The translations under genes were made by a program, and so were the position numbers. The notes beneath the pieces are model-generated. The model searched no databases. It was not told the DNA's origin and worked only from the letters and a program-made list of their open reading frames with translations. From Zea mays (taxonomy: Eukaryota > Streptophyta > Magnoliopsida > Poales > Poaceae), in the NCBI RefSeq assembly GCF_902167145.1, contig NW_023366937.1, positions 1-64,000 on the forward strand: a stretch of 64,000 nt of DNA. The letters are read 5' to 3'. Below, one piece after another: positions 14,301 through 27,043 of this stretch (positions are counted from its first letter, which is position 1; every line of letters begins with the position of its first letter).

Positions 14301-14910
14301 TGGCAAGGAAACATATGTGGGGTGAGGTGTATGAGCGTCTGGTCGATGATCAATGGCCACACAACCCCCATTTTTGTCGAAAATAGCCATGAACGACCAT
14401 TTTCAATAATACTAGAGGCTAAGACTTACGGATTTTTGACCAAGAAATGGTCTCCACCAGAAATCCAAGAATGTGATCTATGGCAAGGAAACATATGTGG
14501 AGTGAGGTGTACGATCCTCTGGTCGATGATCAATGGCCACACAACCCCCATTTTTGTCGAAAATAGCCATCAATGACCATGTTCAAAAATACCGAAGGCT
14601 AACACGTTCGGATTTTTGACCAAGAAATGGTCTCCACCAGAAATCCAAGAATGTGATCTATGGCAAGGAAACATATGTGGGGTGAGGTGTATGAGCGTCT
14701 GGTCGATGATCAATGGCCACACAACCCCCATTTTTGTCGAAAATAGCCATGAACGACCATTTTCAATAATACCGAAGGCTAACACTTACGGATTTTTGAC
14801 CAAGAAATGGTCTCCACCAGAAATCCAAGAATGTGATCTATGGCAAGGAAACATATGTGGGGTGAGGTGTATGAGCCTTTGGTCGAAGATCAATGGCCAC
14901 ACAACCCCCA
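8323..14910 (+). repeat. knob180 satellite array, plus orientation
   Basis: Plus-strand knob180 monomers. The left end is rearranged (AAATGGGGG joined to TGGTCGATGATC near 8322, with a second break near 8340). A four-monomer block is tandemly duplicated with a 719-bp period between about 11935 and 13456. Near 11650 the junction ATGTGGGTGTCGAAAAT marks a shortened monomer that recurs at about 6625, 39228 and 58572. No non-satellite sequence was seen. Confidence 0.94.
11935..13456 (+). repeat. 719-bp tandem duplication of four knob180 monomers
   Basis: Sequence from about 11935 reappears 719 bp downstream essentially unchanged, including the rare variants GCCCCCATTTTTGTCAAAA and ATCTACGACAAGG. 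The unit is four monomers; one is a base short because it carries CATTTTGCCG. Identity breaks on the right at about 12737 against 13456 (TTTTTGTCG against TTTTGCCG) and on the left where GTGATCTATGG faces GTAATCTATGG. It looks like a recent unequal exchange. Confidence 0.85.
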
Positions 14911-15286
14911 TTTCTTGGTCAAAGATCCGTAGGTGTTAGCCTTCGGTATTATTGAAAATGGTCGTTCATGGCTATTTTCGACAAAAATGGGGGTTGTGTG
15001 GCCATTGATCATCGACCAGAGGCTCATATACCTCACCCCACATATGTTTCCTTGCCATAGATCACATTCTTGGATTTCTGGTGGAGACCATTTCTTGGTC
15101 AAAAATTCATAGGTGTTAGCCTTCGATATTATTGAAAATGGTCGTTCATGGCTATTTTCGACAAAAATGGGGGTTGTGTGGCCATTGATCATCGACCAGA
15201 GGCTCATACACCTCACCCACATAAGTTTCCTTGCCATAGATCACATTCTTGGATTTCTGGTGGAGACCATTTCTTGGTCAAAAATC

Positions 15287-18200
15287 CATAGGTGTTAGCC
15301 TTGGGTATTATTGAAAATGGTCGTTCATGGCTATTTTCGACAAAAATGGGGGTTGTGTGGCCATTGATCATTGACCAGACGCTCATACACCTCACCCCAC
15401 ATATGTTTCCTTGCCATAGATCACATTCTTGGATTTCTGGTGGAGACCATTTCTTGGTCAAAAATCTGTAGGTGTTAGCCTTCGGTATTATTGAAAATGG
15501 TCGTTCATGGCTATTTTCGACAAAAATGGGGGTTGTGTGGCCATTGATCATAGACCAGACACTCATACACCTCACCCCACATATGTTTCCTTGTCGTAGA
15601 TCACATTCTCGGATTTCTGGTGGAGACCATTTCTTGGTCAAAAATCTGTAGGTGTTAGCCTTCGATATTATTGAAAATGGTCGTTCATGGCTATTTTTGA
15701 CAAAAATGGGGGTTGTGTGGCCATTGATCGTCGACCAGAGGCTCATACACCTCACCCCACATATGTTTCCTTGCCATAGATCACATTCTTGGATTTCTGC
15801 TGGAGACCATTTCTTGGTCAAAAATCCGTAGGTGTTAGCCTTCGGTATTATTGAAAATGGTCGTTCATGGCTATTTTCGACAAAAATGGGGGTTGTGTGG
15901 CCATTGATCATCGACTAGAGGCTCATACACCTTCATTCATGGCTATTTTCGACAAAAATGGGGGTTGTGTGGCCATTGATCATCGACCAGAGGCTCATAC
16001 ACCTCACCCCACATATGTTTCCTTGCCATAGATCACATTCTTGGATTTCTGGTGGAGACCATTTCTTGGTCAAAAATCCATAGGTGTTAGCCTTCGGTAT
16101 TATTGTAAATGGTCATTCATGGCTATTTTCATAAAAAATGGGGGTTGTGTGGCCATTTATCATCGACCAGAGGCTCATACACCTCACTACACATATGTTT
16201 CCTTGCCATAGATCACATTCTTGGATTTTTGGTGGAGACCATTTCTTGGGCAAAAATCCGTAGGTGTTAGCCTTCAGTGTCATTGAAAAATGGTCGTTCA
16301 TGCCTATTTTCGACAAAAATGGGGGTTGTGTGGCCATTGATCATCGACCAGAGGCTCATACACCTGACCCCACATATGTTTCCTTGCCATAGATCACATT
16401 CTTGGATTTCTGGTGGAGACCATTTCTTGGTCAAAAATCCGTACGTGTTAGCCTCTAGTATTATTGAAAATGGTCGCTCATGGCTATTTTCAAGGTCGCT
16501 CATGGCTATTTTCATAAAAAATGGGGGTTGTGTGGCCATTTATCATCGACCAGAGGCTCATACACCTCACCCCACATATGTTTCCTTGCCATAGATCACA
16601 TTCTTGGATTTCTGGTGGAGACCATTTCTTGGTCAAAAATCCGTAGGTGTTAGCCTTCAGTGTCATTGAAAATGGTCAATCATGGCTATTTTCGACAAAA
16701 ATTAGGGTTGTGTGGACATTGATCGTCGACCAGAGGCTCATACACCTCACCCCACATATGTTTCCTTGCCATAGATCACATTCTTGGATTCTGGTGGAGA
16801 CCATTTCTTGGTCAAAAATCCGTAGGTGTTAGCCTTCGGTATTATTGAAAATGGTCGTTCATGGCTATTTTCGACAAAAATGGGGGTTGTGTGGCTATTT
16901 TCGGCAAAATGGGGGTTGTGTGGCCATTGATCGTCGACCAGAGGCTCATACACCTCACCCCACATATGTTTCCTTGTCGTAGATCACATTCTTGGATTTC
17001 TGGTGGAGACCATTTCTTGGTCAAAAATCCGTAGGTGTTAGCCTTCGATATTATTGAAAATGGTCGTTCATGGCTATTTTCGACAAAAATGGGGGTTGTG
17101 TGGCCATTGATCATCGACCGGAGGCTCATACACCTCACCCCACATATGTTTCCTTGCCATAGATCACATTCTTGGATTTCTGGTGGAGACCATTTCTTGG
17201 TCAAAAATCCGTAGGTGTTAGCCTTCGGTATTATTGAAAATGGTCGTTCATGGCTATTTTCGACAAAAATGGGGGTTGTGTGGCCATTGATCATTGACCA
17301 GACGCTCATACACCTCACCCCACATATGTTTCCTTGCCATAGATCACATTCTTGGATTTCTGGTGGAGACCATTTCTTGGTCTAAAATCCGTAGGTGTTA
17401 GCCTCTAGTATTATTGAAAATGGTCGCTCATGGCTATTTTCAAGGTCGCTCATGGCTATTTTCATAAAAAATGGGGGTTGTGTGGCTATTTATCATCGAC
17501 TAGAGGCTCATAAACCTCACCCCACATATGTTTCCTTTCCATAGATCACATTCTTGGATTTCTGGTGGAGACCATTTCTTGGTCAAAAATCCGTAGGTGT
17601 TAGCCTTCGATATTATTGAAAATGGTCGTTCATGGCTATTTTCGACAAAAATGGGGGTTGTGTGGCCATTGATCATCGACCAGATGCTCATACACCTCAC
17701 CCCACATATGTTTCCTTGCCATAGATCACATTCTTGGATTTCTGGTGGAGACCATTTCTTGGTCAAAAATCCATAGGTGTTAGCCTTCGGTATTATTGAA
17801 AATGGTCGTTCATGGCTATTTTCGACAAAAATGGGGGTTGTGTGGCCATTGATCATCGACCAGACGCTCATACACCTCACCCCACATATGTTTCCTTGCC
17901 ATAGATCACATTCTTGGATTTCTGGTGGAGACCATTTCTTGGTCAAAAATCTGTAGGTGTTAGCCTTCGGCATTATTGAAAATGGTCATTCATGGCTATT
18001 TTCGACAAAAATGGGGGTTGTGTGGCCATTGATCATAGACCAGACACTCATACACCTCACCCCACATATGTTTCCTTGTCGTAGATCACATTCTCGGATT
18101 TCTGGTGGAGACCATTTCTTGGTCAAAAATCTGTAGGTGTTAGCCTTCGATATTATTGAAAATGGTCGTTCATGGCTATTTTCGACAAAAATGGGGGTTG

Positions 18201-20001
18201 TGTGGCCATTGATCGTCGACCAGAGGCTCATACACCTCACCCCACATATGTTTCCTTGCCATAGATCACATTCTTGGATTTCTGGTGGAGACCATTTCTT
18301 GGTCAAAAATCCGTAGGTGTTAGCCTTCGGTATTATTGTAAATGGTCATTCATGGCTATTTTCATAAAAAATGGGGGTTGTGTGGCTATTTATCATCGAC
18401 CAGAGGCTCATACACCTCACTACACATATGTTTCCTTGCCATAGATCACATTCTTGGATTTTTGGTGGAGACCATTTCTTGGGCAAAAATCCGTAGGTGT
18501 TAGCCTTCAGTGTCATTGAAAAATGGTCGTTCATGCCTATTTTCGACAAAAATGGGGGTTGTGTGGCCATTGATCATCGACCAGAGGCTCATACACCTGA
18601 CCCCACATATGTTTCCTTGCCATAGATCACATTCTTGGATTTCTGGTGGAGACCATTTCTTGGTCAAAAATCCGTACGTGTTAGCCTCTAGTATTATTGA
18701 AAATGGTCGCTCATGGCTATTTTCAAGGTCGCTCATGGCTATTTTCATAAAAAATGGGGGTTGTGTGGCCATTTATCATCGACCAGAGGCTCATACACCT
18801 CACCCCACATATGTTTCCTTGCCATAGATCACATTCTTGGATTTCTGGTGGAGACCATTTCTTGGTCAAAAATCCGTAGGTGTTAGCCTTCAGTGTCATT
18901 GAAAATGGTCAATCATGGCTATTTTCGACAAAAATTAGGGTTTTGTGGACATTGATCGTCGACCAGAGGCTCATACACCTCACCCCACATATGTTTCCTT
19001 GCCATAGATCACATTCTTGGATTCTGGTGGAGACCATTTCTTGGTCAAAAATCCGTAGGTGTTAGCCTTCGGTATTATTGAAAATGGTCGTTCATGGCTA
19101 TTTTCGACAAAAATGGGGGTTGTGTGGCTATTTTCGGCAAAATGGGGGTTGTGTGGCAATTGATCGTCGACCAGAGGCTCATACACCTCACCCCACATAT
19201 GTTTCCTTGTCGTAGATCACATTCTTGGATTTCTGGTGGAGACCATTTCTTGGTCAAAAATCCGTAGGTGTTAGCCTTCGATATTATTGAAAATGGTCGT
19301 TCATGGCTATTTTCGACAAAAATGGGGGTTGTGTGGCCATTGATCATCGACCAGAGGCTCATACACCTCACCCCACATATGTTTCCTTGCCATAGATCAC
19401 ATTCTTGGATTTCTGGTGGAGACCATTTCTTGGTCAAAAATCCGTAGGTGTTAGCCTTCGGTATTATTGAAAATGGTCGTTCATGGCTATTTTCGACAAA
19501 AATGGGGGTTGTGTGGCCATTGATCATTGACCAGACGCTCATACACCTCACCCCACATATGTTTCCTTGCCATAGATCACATTCTTGGATTTCTGGTGGA
19601 GACCATTTCTTGGTCTAAAATCCGTAGGTGTTAGCCTCTAGTATTATTGAAAATGGTCGCTCATGGCTATTTTCAAGGTCGCTCATGGCTATTTTCATAA
19701 AAAATGGGGGTTGTGTGGCTATTTATCATCGACTAGAGGCTCATAAACCTCACCCCACATATGTTTCCTTTCCATAGATCACATTCTTGGATTTCTGGTG
19801 GAGACCATTTCTTGGTCAAAAATCCGTAGGTGTTAGCCTTCGATATTATTGAAAATGGTCGTTCATGGCTATTTTCGACAAAAATGGGGGTTGTGTGGCC
19901 ATTGATCATCGACCAGATGCTCATACACCTCACCCCACATATGTTTCCTTGCCATAGATCACATTCTTGGATTTCTGGTGGAGACCATTTCTTGGTCAAA
20001 A
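15287..20001 (-). repeat. Large tandem duplication in knob180
   Basis: Two copies of a roughly 12-monomer block lie head to tail, about 15287-17768 and about 17768-20001. Shared rare variants pair up: CTCACTACACATATG at 16185 and 18418, GTTCATGCCTATTTTCG near 16290 and 18523, AAAATTAGGGTT near 16700 and 18932, and CATTCTCGGATTTC near 15605 and 18090. The offset is 2,233 bp from about 16090 onward but about 2,485 bp before it, so the first copy has about 252 bp more, around the ACACCTTCATTCATGG junction near 15930. Confidence 0.8.
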
Positions 20002-21620
20002 ATCCGAACGTGTTAGCCTTCGGTATTTTTGAAAATGGTCATTCATGGCTATTTTCGACAAAAATGGGGGTTGTGTGGCCATTGATCATCGACCAGAGGA
20101 TCGTACACCTCACTCCACATATGTTTCCTTGCTATAGATCACATTCTTGGATTTCTGGTGGAGACCATTTCTTGGTCAAAAATCCGTAGGTGTTAGCCTT
20201 CGGTATTATTGAAAATGGTCGTTCATGGCTATTTTCGACAAAAATGGGGGTTGTGTGGCCATTGATCATCAACCAGACGCTCATACACCTCACCCCACAT
20301 ATGTTTCCTTGCCATAGATCACATTCTTGGATTTCTGGTGGAGACCATTTCTTGGTTAAAAACTCGTACGTGTTAGCCTTCGGTATTATTGAAAATGGTC
20401 ATTCATGGCTATTTTCGGCAAAATGGGGGTTGTGTGGCCATTGATCATTGACCAGAGGCTCGTACACCTCACCCCACATATGTTTCCTTGCCATAGATCA
20501 CATTCTTGGATTTCTGGTGGAGACCATTTCTTGGTCAAAAATCCGTAGGTGTTAGCCTTCGGTATTATTGAAAATTGTCGTTCATGGCTATTTTCGACAA
20601 AAATGGGGGTTGTGTGGCCATTGATCATCGACCAGACGCTCATACACCTCACCCCACATATGTTTCCTTGCCATAGATCACATTCTTGGATTTCTGGTGG
20701 AGACCATTTCTTGGTTAAAAACTCGTACGTGTTAGCCTTCGGTATTATTGAAAATGGTCATTCATGGCTATTTTCGGCAAAATGGGGGTTGTGTGGCCAT
20801 TGATCATCGACCAGAGGCTCGTACACCTCACCCCACATATGTTTCCTTGCCATAGATCACATTCTTGGATTTCTGGTGGAGACCATTTCTTGGTCAAAAA
20901 TCCGTAGGTGTTAGCCTTCGGTATTATTGAAAATGGTCGTTCATGGCTATTTTCGACAAAAATGGGGGTTGTGTGGCCATTGATCATCGTCCAGAGGCTC
21001 GTACACCTCACCCCACATATGTTTCCTTGCCATAGATCACATTCTTGGATTTCTGGTGGAGACCATTTTTGGTCAAAAATCCGTAGGTGTTAGCATTTGG
21101 TATTATTGAAAATGTCGTTCATGGCTATTTTCAAGGTCGCTCATGGCTATTTTCATAAAAAATGGGGGTTGTGTGGCCATTGATCATCGACGAGACGCTC
21201 ATACACCTCACCCCACATATGTTTCCTTGCCATAGATTACATTCTTGGATTTCTGGTGGAAACCATTTCTTGGTTAAAAACTCGTACGTGTTAGCCTTTG
21301 GTATTATTGAAAATGGTCATTCATGGCTATTTTCGGCAAAATGGGGGTTGTGTGGCCATTGATCGTCGACCAGAGGCTCATACACCTCACCCCACATATG
21401 TTTCCTTGTCGTAGATCACATTCTTGGATTTCTGGTGGAGACCATTTCTTGGTCAAAAATCTGTAGGTGTTAGCCTTCGATATTATTGAAAATGGTCGTT
21501 CATGGCTATTTTCGACAAAAATGGGGGTTGTGTGGCCATTGATCATCGACCAGAGGCTCATACACCTCACCCCACATATGTTTCCTTGCCATAGATCACA
21601 TTCTTGGATTTCTGGTGGAG

Positions 21621-21625
21621 ACCAT
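21621..21625. repeat. Target-site duplication ACCAT, left copy
   Basis: ACCAT directly left of the first LTR is repeated directly right of the third LTR (38973-38977). Removing the insert and one copy restores an ordinary knob180 block (GGAGACCATTTCTTGG). This shows one insertion event into a satellite monomer. Confidence 0.93.
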
Positions 21626-22866
21626 TGAAAGTCGCCTAGAGGGGGGGTGAATAGGGCAAAACTGAAATTTACAAATATAAACACAACTACAAGCCGGGTT
21701 AGCGTTAGTAATAAAGAAACGAGTCCGCGAGAGAGGGTGGAAAACAAATCGCAAGCAAATGAAGAGTGTGACACGCGGATTTGTTTTACCGAGGTTCGGT
21801 TCTTGCAAACCTACTCCCCGTTGAGGAGGCCACAAAGGCCGGGTCTCTTTCAACCCTTCCCTCTCTCAAACGATCCCACGGATCGAGTGAGCTTTCTCTT
21901 CTCAATCACTTGGAACACAAAGTTCCCACAAGGGCCACCACACAATTGGTGCCTCTTGCCTCGATTACAAGTGAGTGCTTGATCGTAATGAAAGAATCAA
22001 GAAAGCACGATTGCAAAAAGGCCAAGCGACAAGAGCGACGAATAACACATGGATCACTTTCTCTCTCAAGTCACTAATCACTAATGATCTCTTTTCACAA
22101 TTGTGAAACTTGGAGAGATGGAGGCTTTGAATGTGTCTTGGAATGGAATGCTAGCTCTTGTATTGAATGTTGAAGGTTGGAATGCTTGGATGAAGTGAAT
22201 GGAGGTGGTTGGGGTTGTATTTATAGCCACCAACCACTTCCTAGCCGTTGCTCCATTCTGCTGAGCGCGGACGGTCCGCGTGCCAGGTCCGGACGGTCCG
22301 CCCCAGTAGATCAACGGATGAAAATGCAACGGTCAGCAGTAACGGCTATATCAACGGCTATATTGCATTTAATGCGTTGTCAGATGTCAGACAGACCCAG
22401 TCGCGGACGGTCCGCGATCCTGGCCCGGACGGTCCGCGAACCCGCTATAATTCATTTCTCCGAACCCGTCACCTTCGGGTTTTTCGGTTTCTCACCTACC
22501 GGACGGTCCGCGCCAGAGGCCGGACGGTCCGCGCAAGGGCTCGGACGGTCTTTGCTTTTCCTCCGGACAGTCCATAGTGTAGACTTCGATTTTTGCATTG
22601 GTTCTGGCCGAGTGACATCCTTGTGTCGCGGACGGTCCGCCGCAAGGGCCCGGACAGTCCGCGCTTGGCCTGTTTTTCCAAAAAGCTTCTCCTGTCCGGA
22701 ATAATCTACGGTATTTCGGACAGTCGATTTAGTATGGTTATAGATGAACCTTTGGCACCTGTAGAACATATAATCTAGAGCAAAACTAGTCAGTCCAATT
22801 GTTTGTGTTGGGCAATTCAACCACCAAAATTATATAGGAACTAGGTGTAAGCCTAATTCCCTTTCA
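21626..22866 (-). repeat. Sirevirus LTR 1 (3' LTR of copy 1)
   Basis: A 1,241-bp LTR, TGAAAGGG...CTTTCA on the minus strand. The U3 half (about 22260-22740) carries about a dozen copies or near-copies of the palindromic motif CGGACGGTCCG. Differences seen only in this LTR include GGGCAAAACTG (others GGGCGAAAC), ACACATGGATC (others ACACACGGATC), TTTTCACAATTG (others TTTTCTCAATTG) and CAACGGATGAA (others CAACGGCTGAA). Confidence 0.93.
22218..22225 (-). promoter_or_regulatory. Putative TATA box of LTR 1
   Basis: TATAAATA on the minus strand, in a setting conserved in all four LTR copies of the window. It is the likely core promoter of the LTR, with U3 and its palindromes upstream. Inferred from motif and position only. 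Confidence 0.6.
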
Positions 22867-23698
22867 ATCTCCCCCTTTTTGGTGATTGATGCCAACACAA
22901 ACCAAAGCAAATGTAGAAGTGCATAATTGAACTAGTTTGCATAATGTAAGTGCAAAGGTTGCTTGGAATTGAGCCAATATAAATGCTTACAAGATATGCA
23001 TGGATTGTTTCTTCATTTTTAACATTTTGGACCACACTTGCACCACATGTTTTGTTTTTGCAAAATCTTTTGTAAATCTTTTCAAATTTCTTTTGCAAAT
23101 AGTCAAAGGCAAATGAATAAGATTTTGAGAAGCATTTTCAAGATTTGAAATTTTCTCCCCCTGTTTCAAATGCTTTTCCTTTGACTAAACAAAACTCCCC
23201 CTAAATGAGATTCTCCTCTTAGTGTTCAAGAGGGTTTTGATGTATCATTTTGAAATACTACTTTCTCCCCCTTTTGAACACAATAGGATACCAATTGAAA
23301 ATATTCAACACTTAAGTTAAGTTTTTGAAATTGGTGGTGGTGCGGTCCTTTTGCTTTGGGCTCTTACTTTCTCCCCCTTTGGCATGAATCGCCAAAAACG
23401 GAATCATTAGAGCCCTCGAAGTGCTTTCTTCCCCTTTGGTCATAAATAAATGAGTTAAGATTATACCAAAGACGAAGTCCTTTTGCTTGGTGCTCAAGTT
23501 TTCTCCCCCTTGAACGGAGAGTTGCTTGGAGCGACGGTGAAGGATGAGTTACGTAGTGGAAGCCTTTGTCTTCGCCGAAGACTCCAATTCCCTTTCAATA
23601 CACCTATGACTTGGTTTGAAATAGACTTGAAAACACATTAGTCATAGCATATGAAAGAGACATGATCAAAGGTATATAAAATGAGCTATATGTGCAAG
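22867..23698 (-). other. Polypurine-tract region of Sirevirus copy 1
   Basis: An 832-bp non-coding stretch between the end of pol and the 3' LTR. The tract next to the LTR (22867-22880) reads AAAAAGGGGGAGAT on the element strand. At least six further GGGGGAG-like tracts lie near 23154, 23194, 23265, 23371, 23428 and 23503. Repeated polypurine tracts are a known Sirevirus signature and can prime plus-strand synthesis. No envelope-like ORF is visible. Confidence 0.75.
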
Positions 23699-26600
23699 CT
23701 AGCAAAAGAAATTGCGCGAATCAAGAATATTGAGCTCATGCCTAAGTTTGTTAAAAGATTGTTCATCAAGAGGCTTGGTAAAGATATCGGCTAATTGATC
23801 TTTAGTATTAATGTAAGAAATCTCGATATCTCCCTTTTGTTGGTGATCCCTCAAAAAGTGATACCGAATGGCTATGTGTTTAGTGCGGCTATGCTCGACG
23901 GGATTGTCGGCCATTTTGATTGCACTCTCATTATCACATAGCAAAGGAACTTTGGTTAATTTGTAACCGTAGTCCCGCAGGGTTTGCCTCATCCAAAGCA
24001 ATTGCGCGCAACAATGGCCTGCGGCAATATACTCGGCTTCGGCGGTGGAAAGAGCGACCGAATTTTGCTTCTTTGAAGCCCAAGACACCAAGGATCTTCC
24101 CAAGAACTGGCAAGTCCCCGATGTGCTCTTCCTATTGATTTTACACCCCGCCCAATCGGCATCCGAATAACCAATCAAATCAAACTTAGGAGTATAAGCC
24201 AAATATCTCAAGATTCGTTTTACGGCCGTAAGGTGAGCTTCCTTAGGGTCGGCTTGGAATCTTGCACACATGCATACGGAAAGCATAATATCCGGTCGAG
24301 ATGCACATAAATAGAGTAAAGAACCTATCATCGACCGGTATACCTTTTGATCCACGGACTTACCTCCCGTGTCGAGGTCGAGATGCCCATTAGTTCCCAT
24401 GGGTGTCTTGATGGGTTTGGCATCCTTCATCCCAAACTTGGTTAGAATGTCTTGAGTGTACTTCGTTTGGCTGATGAAGGTGCCCTCTTGGAGTTGTTTG
24501 ACTTGGAATCCTAGAAAATACTTCAACTCCCCCATCATAGACATCTCGAACTTCTGTGTCATGATCCTACTAAACTCTTCACATGTAGACTCATTAGTAG
24601 ACCCAAATATAATATCATCAACATAAATTTGGCATACAAACAAGTCATTTTCAAGAGTTTTAGTAAAGAGTGTGGGATCGGCCTTTCCGACTTTGAAGCC
24701 ATTTGCAATAAGGAAATCTCTAAGGCATTCATACCATGCTCTTGGGGCTTACTTGAGCCCATAAAGCGCCTTAGAGAGCTTATAGACATGGTTAGGATAC
24801 TCACTGTCTTCAAAGCCGGGAGGTTGCTCAACATAGACCTCTTCCTTGATTGGTCCATTGAGGAAGGCACTTTTCACGTCCATTTGATAAAGCTTAAAGC
24901 CATGGTAAGTAGCATAGGCCAATAATATTCGAATTGACTCAAGCCTAGCTACGGGTGCATAGGTTTCACCGAAATCCAAACCTTCGACTTGGGAGTATCC
25001 CTTGGCCACAAGTCGAGCTTTGTTCCTTGTCACCACACCTTGCTCATCTTGCTTGTTGCGGAAGACCCATTTGGTTCCTACAACATTTTGGTTAGGACGT
25101 GGAACTAAATGCCATACCTCATTCCTAGTGAAGTTGTTGAGTTCCTCTTGCATTGCCACCACCCAATCCGAATCTTGAAGTGCTTCCTCTACCCTGTGTG
25201 GCTCAATAGAGGAAACAAACGAGTAATGTTCGCAAAAGTGTGCAACACGAGATCTAGTGGTTACCCCCTTATGAATGTCGCCGAGGATGGTGTCGACGGG
25301 GTGATCTCGTTGGATTGCTTGGTGGACTCTTGGGTGTGGCGGCCTTTGCTCTTCATCCTCCTTGTCTTCCTCATTTGCATCTCCCCCTTGATCATTGCCA
25401 TCATCTTGAGGTGGCTCATTTGCTTGATCTTCTACTTCATCAACTTGAGCTTCATCCTCATTTTGAGTTGGTGGAGATGCTTGCGTGGAGGAGGATGGTT
25501 GATCTTGTGTGTTTGGAGGCTCTTTGGATTCCTTAGGACACACATCCCCGATGGACATGTTCCTTAACGCGATGCACGGAGCCTCGTCATCACCTATCTC
25601 ATCAAGATCAACATGCTCTACTTGAGAGCCGTTAGTTTCATCAAACACAACGTCACATGAGACTTCAACTAGTCCGGTGGACTTGTTAAAGACCTTATAT
25701 GCCCTTGTGTTTGAGTCATAACCAAGTAAAAAGCCTTCTACAGTCTTAGGAGCAAATTTAGATTTTCTACCTCTTTTAACTAGAATAAAGCATTTGCTAC
25801 CAAAGACTCTAAAATATGAAATGTTGGGCTTTTTACCGGTTAGGAGTTCATACGATGTCTTCTTGAGGATTCGGTGAAGATATAACCGGTTGATGGCGTA
25901 GCAAGCGGTGTTGACCGCCTCGGCCCAAAACCGATCCGAAGTCTTGTACTCATCAAGCATGGTCCTTGCCATGTCCAATAGAGTTCTATTCTTCCTCTCC
26001 ACTACACCATTTTGTTGAGGTGTGTAGGGAGAAGAGAACTCATGCTTGATTCCCTCCTCCTCAAGGAAGCCTTCGATTTGAGAGTTCTTGAACTCCGTCC
26101 CGTTGTCGCTTCTAATTTTCTTGATCCTTAAGCCGAACTCATTTTGAGCCCGTCTCAAGAATCCCTTTAAGGTTTCTTGGGTTTGAGATTTTTCCTGTAA
26201 AAAGAATACCCAAGTGAAGCGAGAATAATCATCCACAATAACTAGACAGTACTTACTCCCGCCGATGCTTATGTAGGCTATTGGGCCGAATAGATCCATG
26301 TGCAGGAGCTCCAGTGGCCTGTCGGTCGTCATTATGTTCTTATGCGGATGATGAGAGCCAACTTGCTTTCCTGCTTGGCATGCACTACAAATCCTGTCTT
26401 TCTCAAAATGAACATTTGTTAGTCCTAAAATGTGTTCTCCCTTTAGAAGCTTATGAAGATTCTTCATCCCAACATGAGCTAGTCGGCGGTGCCAGAGCCA
26501 ACCCATGTTAGTCTTAGCAATTAAGCAAGTGTCGAGTTCAGCTCTATCAAAATCTACCAAGTATAGCTGACCCTCTAACACTCCCTTAAATGCTATTGAA

Positions 26601-27043
26601 TCATCACTTCTTCTAAAGACAGTGACACCTATATCAGTGAATAGACAGTTGTAGCCCATTTGACATAATTGGGAAACAGAAAGCAAGTTGTAATCTAAGG
26701 AATCAACAAGAAAAACATTGGAAATGGAATGGTCCGGAGATATAGCAATTTTACCCAAACCTTTGACCAAACCTTGATTTCCATCCCCGAATGTGATAGC
26801 TCGTTGGGGATCTTGGTTTTTCTCATAGGAGGAGAACATTTTCTTCTCCCCTGTCATGTGGTTCGTGCACCCGCTGTCGAGTATCCAACTTGAGCCCCCG
26901 GATGCATAAACGTACAAAACAAGTTTAGTTCTTGACTTTAGGTACCCAAATGGTTTTGGGTCCTTTGGCATTAGACACAAGAACTTTGGGTACCCAAACA
27001 CAAGTCTTTGACCCCTTGTGCTTGCCCCCAACATATTTGGCAA
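23699..27043 (-). pseudogene. pol: Sirevirus pol, copy 1 (one stop, one deletion)
   Basis: Copia-type polyprotein that would encode protease, integrase, reverse transcriptase and RNase H. Compared with copy 2 it has two lesions. Codon 765 is TAA where copy 2 has CAA (24749-24751), just after ALYGLK within the reverse transcriptase. An in-frame 30-bp deletion at 24180/24181 removes ten residues before the RNase H motif GYSDADWAG; short CAAA repeats flank it, suggesting slippage. Downstream of the stop the frame is open through YVDDIIFG to the natural end. The upstream open frame begins at a TTG near 27043 and overlaps the end of gag by 119 nt in another frame; the true translation start is unknown. 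Confidence 0.88.

Larger units (their letters stand above)
14911..21625 (-). repeat. knob180 satellite array, minus orientation
   Basis: Minus-strand knob180. It begins at an orientation switch where CACACAACCCCCA is joined to TTTCTTGGTCAAAGATCC, and ends at the Sirevirus insertion in the monomer block GGTGGAGACCAT. It includes a tandem duplication of about 2.2-2.5 kb (about 15287-20001) and several monomers with the 22-bp duplication (about 16490, 17445, 18720, 19675, 21130). Confidence 0.94.

Noticed and set aside
1..21625. Possible CRISPR array (regular direct repeats)
   Set aside because: There are no short repeats separated by unique spacers. The whole 180-bp unit is repeated, and the setting is plant satellite DNA with LTR retrotransposons.
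22177..22704. ORFs of 100-175 codons inside Sirevirus LTRs (both strands)
   Set aside because: They lie across the GC-rich palindromes, and Arg/Pro-rich translations repeat the palindrome. They overlap U3 and differ among the LTR copies.
22867..23698. Possible envelope-like ORF between pol and the 3' LTR
   Set aside because: Only short frames occur, and the region is filled with polypurine tracts, so no envelope-like gene is supported in either copy.
25109..25567. Plus-strand ORFs opposite Sirevirus pol (also 33177-33635)
   Set aside because: Shadows of the acidic linker of pol in the reverse frame; Leu/His-rich with no recognisable domain.
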